DNA of 64,000 bases from Mesocentrotus franciscanus (Eukaryota > Echinodermata > Echinoidea > Camarodonta > Strongylocentrotidae): assembly GCA_037976565.1 (NCBI GenBank), contig CP137675.1:6290272-6354271 (forward strand), given 5' to 3'. A program made the position numbers and the translations under genes. This document shows positions 56,368 through 64,000 of the stretch, piece by piece. The notes under the pieces are model-generated. The model was given only the letters and a program-made list of their open reading frames with translations, was not told the origin of the DNA and ran no database searches. The stretch's first letter is position 1, and every line of letters begins with the position of its first letter.

Positions 56368-56867
56368 NNNNNNNNNNNNNNNNNNNNNNNNNNNNNNNNN
56401 NNNNNNNNNNNNNNNNNNNNNNNNNNNNNNNNNNNNNNNNNNNNNNNNNNNNNNNNNNNNNNNNNNNNNNNNNNNNNNNNNNNNNNNNNNNNNNNNNNNN
56501 NNNNNNNNNNNNNNNNNNNNNNNNNNNNNNNNNNNNNNNNNNNNNNNNNNNNNNNNNNNNNNNNNNNNNNNNNNNNNNNNNNNNNNNNNNNNNNNNNNNN
56601 NNNNNNNNNNNNNNNNNNNNNNNNNNNNNNNNNNNNNNNNNNNNNNNNNNNNNNNNNNNNNNNNNNNNNNNNNNNNNNNNNNNNNNNNNNNNNNNNNNNN
56701 NNNNNNNNNNNNNNNNNNNNNNNNNNNNNNNNNNNNNNNNNNNNNNNNNNNNNNNNNNNNNNNNNNNNNNNNNNNNNNNNNNNNNNNNNNNNNNNNNNNN
56801 NNNNNNNNNNNNNNNNNNNNNNNNNNNNNNNNNNNNNNNNNNNNNNNNNNNNNNNNNNNNNNNNNNN
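56368..56867. other. Scaffold gap, 500 N
   Basis: Exactly 500 N. The sequence after the gap restarts at a point equal to 49309, inside the last 8 bases of a hAT-type MITE, so the contigs overlap by about 7.06 kb. Confidence 0.98.
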
Positions 56868-57564
56868 CGCCACTGGCTGCATCGACCATAACGCACCACA
56901 CCTGTATTATTTGTATAATGCTGCACGGTCATCCGGGTACTTATATTGACAAACAATGAGATATGGTTTTAAAATTACACAGTCATTCTGGTACTTTTGC
57001 ATAAAGCGAAAATACACGTTTTCTGGTTGGCGTAAAACCATTCATACAAATAATAGTGCAAGATATTTATGCGACTAGAATATTACAAATACAATGCAGG
57101 AAACTCGTATCTTCCTTGAAGAGATAATTCCCTGAGTCCTAAAGCAAAAATCCTAACTTAATTGTTAATTAATCTTTAGGGGAAACATATGATATGATTG
57201 CTAGCTCACTCTGAATTCCGCGGATGGTATTATTTTGATGAAAAATACAGCGATGAAAAAATGAAGGAATCCGTCGCTTAATTGTAAACAAAATAAGACG
57301 CCATTGTATTTTCAGCTGCATACACCGCGGTACGTTCGGCGTTTCAAGAGGGAACTATTAAATGCCGTCCATGCTATCATTCCGGGTTTTTTCAATTTGA
57401 AGTGTGGTTTCTTTGATTGTTCATTAACCCCTATCCTGTGTATTTACAAACAAAAGATTTTAGTTATCAGAATCGGTTTCATATCCCTTTCAAATGGTGT
57501 AAAATGACTGATTGTAGTGAATGAAATGACGAAATGTGTGTTTAAAGGGCCCTGCCCACTCTCC

Positions 57565-58126
57565 CATCACATCCCATCACATCCCATCATCACATCCCAT
57601 CACATCCCATCACATCCCATCACATCACATCTCATCCCTTCACATCCCACCACATCACATCAAGTCACATCCCATCACATCCCATCAAGTCACACATAAC
57701 ATCAAATCACATCACGTCACAATTAACACGTCACATCACGTCACATCACGTCACATATCCCATCCCATCCCATCACATCACATCACATCCCATCACGTCA
57801 CATGCACGTCACATCACATCACATCACGTCACATCACGTCACATCAAATCACGTCACAACACGTCATATCACGCCACGTCACGTCACATCACATCACATC
57901 ACATCACATCCCATCCCATCCCATCCCGTCCCATCACATTACATCACATCACATCACATCCCATCTTCACATCACATCCCATCTTCACATCACATCATAT
58001 CACATCACATCACATCCCATCACGTCACATCCCATCCCGTCACGTGCACGTCACATCCCATCACGTCACATGCACGTCACATCACATATCACATCACATC
58101 CCATCACATCCCATCACGTGATGTCA
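57565..58126. repeat. CATCAC/CATCCC pentamer array, second (allelic) copy
   Basis: Same array as 50008-50572 with small unit-number differences near its left end. Confidence 0.95.
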
Positions 58127-59959
58127 TGAGCACTAATTTTTTTTGCCACCGGAAATTTGAAAATCGCGCCGGCTGATATTTCGCTCAGTGGGGGGCGTAG
58201 TGAGCACTTTTTTATTCATCACCCCTCCTTGAGAAGAAAAAGAAGGTAAATTTGTGGTCACCATCTTTTTTTTATACTTTTTTTTTTGCCAGGGGTGGGG
58301 CCCCGTCTTTTTTTTTTTTTTTTTGGCCATGGGGGGCGGGCCCGTCGCCCCTGGATCCGCGCATGCCTCCAGGTCTATCCTAAATACACCAAACAAACGA
58401 ATAAAAAAAATATATATCTAGAATAATGGAATGCTGATTGAAATTTTATTCACTTCAGGTTTGTTGATCTTTTTGATGATGAAATTTCACATGCGACCGA
58501 TTATCACAAAGTTACGGTACCTGCTAAAACCAAATACTGTATATACATTTACAGCTTTTATGATCCTCTAATTTCTGTCTTCTGGAATTTCTGGAATTCA
58601 AAAAGTTGTTAATGTTGAAAACATGTTTTGAGTTAAATCTCAATTCAAAACTGTTTAACAACATCTTTTCATTAAACTATGTTGGAATCAGGGGTGTCGA
58701 TTTGTATTCGTGGTTGGGGGATGATAGGTGCCAAAATATTTTCGCAATGGATCAAAGCAACCAAGAGGTAGAAGCGTGTGGCAGGTTGCACCCCCTCCCT
58801 TCCAAGTTATTAACTTTTTCAAGTCACTCTCAATAAAGATAACATTTCAGAGAATATAAGAGTGGTAATAAAATTAATAACATGCTAAATGTTAGTCCTG
58901 ACTCTTGCCTGCAGTGTAGGCCTTCCAGACTGATATCATCTATTTTTAAACGAAATTTAGACATTACCAACAAAAAAATCAAAAAATAGACAGAAAATTC
59001 TTAATTTCCTGGTGATAGAAACATACATTTTATGAATATTGATGTCTCCAAACAACATTCATCGTGAAAAACCCATTCCAATATTCTGTGTAAAGAGATC
59101 TCCAAAAAACATAGTTCTCATTAGTAAATGAAAAACATATTGCTTTCGGTTCTTCATTTGATTCTCTTCCTTCTTTAATTAAACCAACTGAATCCTCTCT
59201 GTGGGAAACTCAATTCAATGAAACAGAATATCACTGATGCAAAATTTGGTTCTCAAAATGACAGAAAATGTCCACTCCTGATCTCATACAAACTGTCTGT
59301 TTCTTAAAAACACAATATAAAACTTACGTTCCAACTACCAAACAACAAACTTCCATTATCTCCTTCTTCACCAAGATATACTTATCATAAGGGACAATAA
59401 GAAAAATCGAATATATAAAGTAGATGAATATGTCCTAGAATACAGGAATCAGGAAAATATAGAAGATTCAAGTTAAACTAATTCAGCCTGTAGATAGAGC
59501 TGTGGTAAAGAAAATCTACATCCAAGATATTTACATAACATTTTCATAAGAATATTGTAGACTTGGCTTTAAAATACCTTCTGTATAATCTACTGAAATA
59601 ACCATACGGCAGATGATGAAAATACATATTTTCGTTTCAGCATTTCAAGCATTTAAAATAAGATGGCAATGATATTTGCAGTAAAAATGAACAAATATTA
59701 CACACACACACACACACTTAACATGACCTTGGTCGTTTGTTTGTGTGTATGCATACATGTGTCATGATATGAAGTTATGCTACTTACGGCTTTGAATTTG
59801 ATCGTTCAATGTAATGTGCTTTGATCATGGCTGTCGACAATTTGTACCGGTGCATGGCGACAATTTGTGCCGTCAGGTTTTGCAAAAATCGGCACAAATT
59901 GTCGCCGTCGACAATTAATTTTGTGCCACAACAGGCGCCGATGCATAACTATATTTCAC

Positions 59960-61173
59960 TCATTGCTGTAGAACCTTATACGATAATATCAAGCCTGGAA
60001 TAACTTCATCGTTCTCAGTCAAATAACCGATCTCCTCGTGTGATATCTTCTCGAGTACTCCATCTTTGGTCAGACTGGCAAAGGATGATTTCAGCTTTAT
60101 GCCTGCCATCTCCTCCTCAAATACGTTTTTCCTCGTGGTGATGAAGCTAAGTCCTCCTGAGAAGAGTGATTCAACAGTGATTATCATTATTGGGATAATA
60201 GATAAAATGCGTAGCAAAATAAAGGACAAAATAATTTTGTTTCGTTTGAGAGAGGCTATGCAAACATGCTAATGTTTTGTATACGTATACGTTACATATT
60301 ACGCCAATGGAAATAAACTAGTATTCCTCTGATACTAGTCATTTACACAGCATCAAAAGATTTATGGATCGGTGTCAGACCATTGGTTAAGAAAGGAGGT
60401 TGAAACTGTTACGGGGTTGAACTCATGTTTTAATCTCTTTAACTCGTTTTATGAGTAAGGGGAGGGGGTAACGAAATAAACATTAACATACAACAGCCTG
60501 CCACTTCAATTAGGCATTGTAATGCAATGTTGGTATAATTTAATGGCCTCATTGATCATGTTAATGAAATGCAGTCTGGGGAAAGACTTTACGGTGGTTC
60601 ATGTAACTGCTGTAACTTGAGATCGTCAATCTTGAGTTGCTATTTGTACATGTTCTTTTGGAAAGGCAAACTTGATATAATTATGTAAATTATGATTCCC
60701 TACAAGTGAAGCACGTATTATTCTAAAACTATAGCACTTAACATTACGTAAGATATACTTTGAATGATTTAATGTCGATTGTCGAATGATGTTGATTGAA
60801 AGGTGTTTTTTACCAGGTTTGAGAAGACGAATAATCTCTGGAAGACAGGCGTGAGTGAGATGAGATGGTACGAAAACACCAACGCTTATTATCACGTCAA
60901 AATAACCTGGAAATGACAAAGGGTATGTCATACCGAGTTAAGATAGGTGTGAGAAGAAGAAGAAGAAGAAGAAGAAGAAGAAGAAGAAGAAGGGAAAAGG
61001 GAAAGAAGAAGGGAAAGAAGAAGAAAAGAAGAAAAAGAAGAAGGAGAAAAAGAAAAATGAAGAAGAATGAATGGTGACTGAGAGTAAATACATGCATGCA
61101 TTGGAGAGAAATAGCGAGAGGGAAAATGGAGAGAGAATGGGAGAGAGAGATTTTTACAAAAGGAAAGGGTAAT

Positions 61174-61222
<49 letters not shown>

Positions 61223-63875
61223 ACAAAATAAGCAGAAAGGCATTGACAAAGAAATAGACTAATAGAGGATGAGAGAAACGGCGATAAATACAAACGGGGA
61301 GGGGGCTGAGATCAGTGATATACGTTAGATGGCAGAGGGAGAGATGGATAGACGAGAAGCTTTTATTAGCGTGAGGAAGATAATTAGTGTACAAAATTCA
61401 GTTATGCATCACTTGTTAGCCAGTTCTCAAAATGACAAGCGAAATTATAAACACATACATCATCACTAGAGGTTTCGTGTTCTAGTGGATACGTCACCGG
61501 GCTGTGGATCACTTGGTTCGCGGTTCGAGTCCCGCCGCGGCACTGTAATCTGGCAAGACATTCATCTACGTTTGCTGCTCTCCACCCATGTTTAGTAAGT
61601 GGGTACTTGGTAGGAATATGTTCCTTAAACGATGATTTTAGCGCCTTAGGGCAGCTGTGCTTTTACTAAGGATAATAATACTACTTTTCGCAATATGAAT
61701 GTAGCTATTATTATTGTTATCGCAACTAATGAAATGTCAATTTTAAAATTATTGTATTGTAATGTTGTTAAACAAGCCTTTTGATTCAAAAGTATTCATA
61801 ATGCGTGCTTTGAAGTAAGAAAAAAACACCTCAAACCATTTTAGAAGCTAAATTTAGGGTACCAATAAAAAAATCAATGTGAATTCTAACAAAAATGAAA
61901 AGTAAATACTACATCGAATGCTTACCATCGGCATATTGGAGAGGTGTGCTATGATCAAATCTAGCCTTCACTAGCTTCGAGTAAATCTGTTTCTTTTCAA
62001 GAACCTTTAATAATCCAGCTGACATGTCTACTCCATGTATATCACGGTATCCTTTATCGTAGAGCTACAACGGTGGTAGAAGAGAGAGGGGGAGAGGGAG
62101 AGACAGACAGACAGACAGAGCCAGAGAGACAGAGGGAGAGAGAGATGGGGAGGGGGATGGAGAGAGAGAGAGGGTGAGAGTGAGTGAGCGAGTGTGTGTG
62201 TGTGTGTGTGTGTGTGAGTGAGAGAGAGAGGGAAGGAAAGAAGGAAGGAGAGAACCAAACAAATTTATTTTAAGAGTCCATTTTCTGTCTAATATTTGAT
62301 ATACATTAATATCTTGCAAAGCATCCGTAGCCACAACTAGCTAGAAAGAATTGTCTTAATCATACCTAGATAAAGGAATGTTACCCTGGCTATACATGCC
62401 ACAGCAGTAATTTTGCATCTTGTCATTTTAAATGCTCATGATCTCCTAAATAATTCCGCTATTATCAGATCTAGGTTATTTTTTAGTATAGTTCTATGTA
62501 TTTAATGATTTACAGAACATTCCTTCACATCATTAATTACTATTGGTCAGGATTATATACTTCCATATTACTTAAAGGGACTTCTTGGTATAACATTGTT
62601 CAGATGAGAGAAAGTGGTGCTAAGGTAATGACTTCAATGCTAGATGTTCAATTAAAGATAATCTGAAAATTTGAGTGAAAACGGACCATTATTAATGATA
62701 CAAATTGGGAAAAACTGATCTGATCGATTCCTTAATTCTCCCAACTATATTATTACAATTTAATTACATTTTAGGTGAATGTAAATCGTCACAAAGCAAT
62801 AAATTGGCTCTATATACCATTCCAGACAATTAAGTGTTGAAAGACTTTTAATAGCCTGTTTTATGTCTTTTTTCATGGAATAACGGTTGGGAAAATTCAA
62901 AAATGGTTGGGAGAATTTACTGTTAATCACTGTTAGAGGGTGTTGACCAGTGACGCCTTCAAAGAAAACCATAGATATCTTTGTGATTTGAGAATTTTTT
63001 CAGGATTTTTTGCATGTCAGAGGGTTAGTACAGTAGAAGGAATATAATAAGTAACATTTTATACAAAAATTATGCATTTTTTTTCATCAACCTTCAACAA
63101 TGTTACCGAGTCACTTTAAATAAATGATAATATTTTGTCAAATGTATAAACTAAAAATCGAATTAGGGTGAAATTGCAAACATTTTGGTCGGAGTGAAGG
63201 CCAACTCGGCTTCAAATCATAAATAATCACATGATTATCACATGATTATTATGCGGATCCGATTAGGCTTTTTCTCCTACAAGGAAACTTACAATACACT
63301 CCGAAATTTTATTTCACTATAGTTTATTATTACTACGATTCACATTATACATGCTTGAATATTCATATGTTCAAATTAAAATATATTCATTTTCTTATCA
63401 AATGTTTAAATTCTTCCCAAATCGGATGGCAGTCAAAACGAACAATGTGGTGAAGTGGCGTAGATACCTATCCATTGAGGGGGCACTAGAATCAGGGGGG
63501 GGGCCGTGGCACCGATCTTAATCGGAAATGAACTTGAAATGTGAGTTTACAAGACTACTGATAAAAGGGGAAGATTGCGGGAGGGGTCCAAGTGTGTTCG
63601 TTTCTCGTCCTTTTCCCCTTTTCCCTTTCCCCTTCTCTATTTTCTCGCTTTTTCTTCCTTTTTAATTTTCCTTCACCACTCAATTTGTAGGCATGGAGGC
63701 ACTTATTCCCCCTTGTAGCTACGCCACTGGTGTGGTGGGTTTGAAAACTAACCTGTTTGCCAACATATCCAGTGCCGCATCCTACGTCTAGTATTCTAAC
63801 ATCTCGATTCGGTACCAACCTGGTAAGGGCGTCAACAGTCAAAACAGGCCCAGTGTACTTCAATGCGCCATTCAT
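59960..63875 (-). CDS. METTL27: METTL27-like methyltransferase, second (probably allelic) copy
   Basis: Same gene as at 52405-56303, on contig 3. Exons: 63875-63753, 62064-61926, 60906-60814, 60156-59960, each the same length as its partner (123, 139, 93, 197 nt). The encoded segments I compared are the same. Introns differ mainly by microsatellite length, homopolymers and single bases. The repeat unit begins and ends at the gap, so I read this as the other haplotype and not a paralogue. The upstream exons would lie right of 64000; the sequence 63876-64000 is intron. Confidence 0.84.
61468..61680 (+). mobile_element. tRNA-derived SINE, second (allelic) copy
   Basis: Same insertion as 53912-54124 at the same intron position. 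Confidence 0.88.
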
Positions 63876-64000
63876 CTAAATTTCATTATTGGTCATTTAG
63901 ATACGGGAATACAAAGACGAGAATTAAGTGGTTCAATAGTTTCCAGTGAAAGGTTAAAAGCTTTTGTATCATTTCATTCTAATGTTAAGCTCAGAGAAAA

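Larger units (their letters stand above)
56868..63939. repeat. Duplicated block 2, contig 3 copy
   Basis: Partner of 49309-56367; it starts at the first base after the gap. The unpaired sequence 63940-64000 is the only part of contig 3 here that extends beyond contig 2. Confidence 0.92.

Noticed and set aside
59960..63875. A second METTL27 paralogue next to the first
   Set aside because: The whole 7-kb block including introns and a SINE is repeated and starts at an N gap; overlapping alleles explain it better.

Overview
The window is intron-rich animal DNA of low GC, with GT-AG introns, tRNA-derived SINEs, a LINE and many miniature DNA transposons. The proteins, the repeat families and the size of the introns suggest a marine invertebrate deuterostome, most likely an echinoid. 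This is an inference; no rRNA or mitochondrial marker is present. Three runs of exactly 500 N mark scaffold gaps.

Three protein genes can be supported exon by exon. (1) PDCD7 (U11/U12-59K, minor spliceosome), minus strand, 457-8220: eight coding exons are present and the last lies off the left edge. (2) PTAR1 (alpha subunit of geranylgeranyltransferase III), plus strand, 10988-17102: seven exons, head-to-head with PDCD7, with a one-base frame conflict at the exon 5/6 junction. (3) A METTL27/WBSCR27-like SAM methyltransferase, minus strand: four 3' exons seen twice (52405-56303 and 59960-63875), with 5' exons beyond the window or in the gap.

Between PTAR1 and METTL27 (about 17.1-52.4 kb) I found no convincing host gene. 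This stretch holds a 3' flank with microsatellites and MITEs (17.1-22.7 kb), a roughly 190-bp tandem array with hAT-like ends carrying a broken CR1/L2-like LINE (22.7-28.8 kb), a 5.2-kb foldback element with about 2-kb arms (30.6-35.9 kb), islands made of short palindromic 'words' (CATATGGG, CAATTG, GAAC/GTTC, CATCAC), a nest of SINEs with a 7SL-like head, and a TTAA-flanked element carrying a small acidic ORF (46.6-48.5 kb).

The two large 'duplications' (33245-37931 = 38432-43119, and 49309-56367 = 56868-63939) each start or stop exactly at an N gap. They are best read as overlapping allelic contigs laid end to end, not true tandem copies. Without them and the Ns the window holds roughly 51 kb of distinct sequence, and only one METTL27-like gene.
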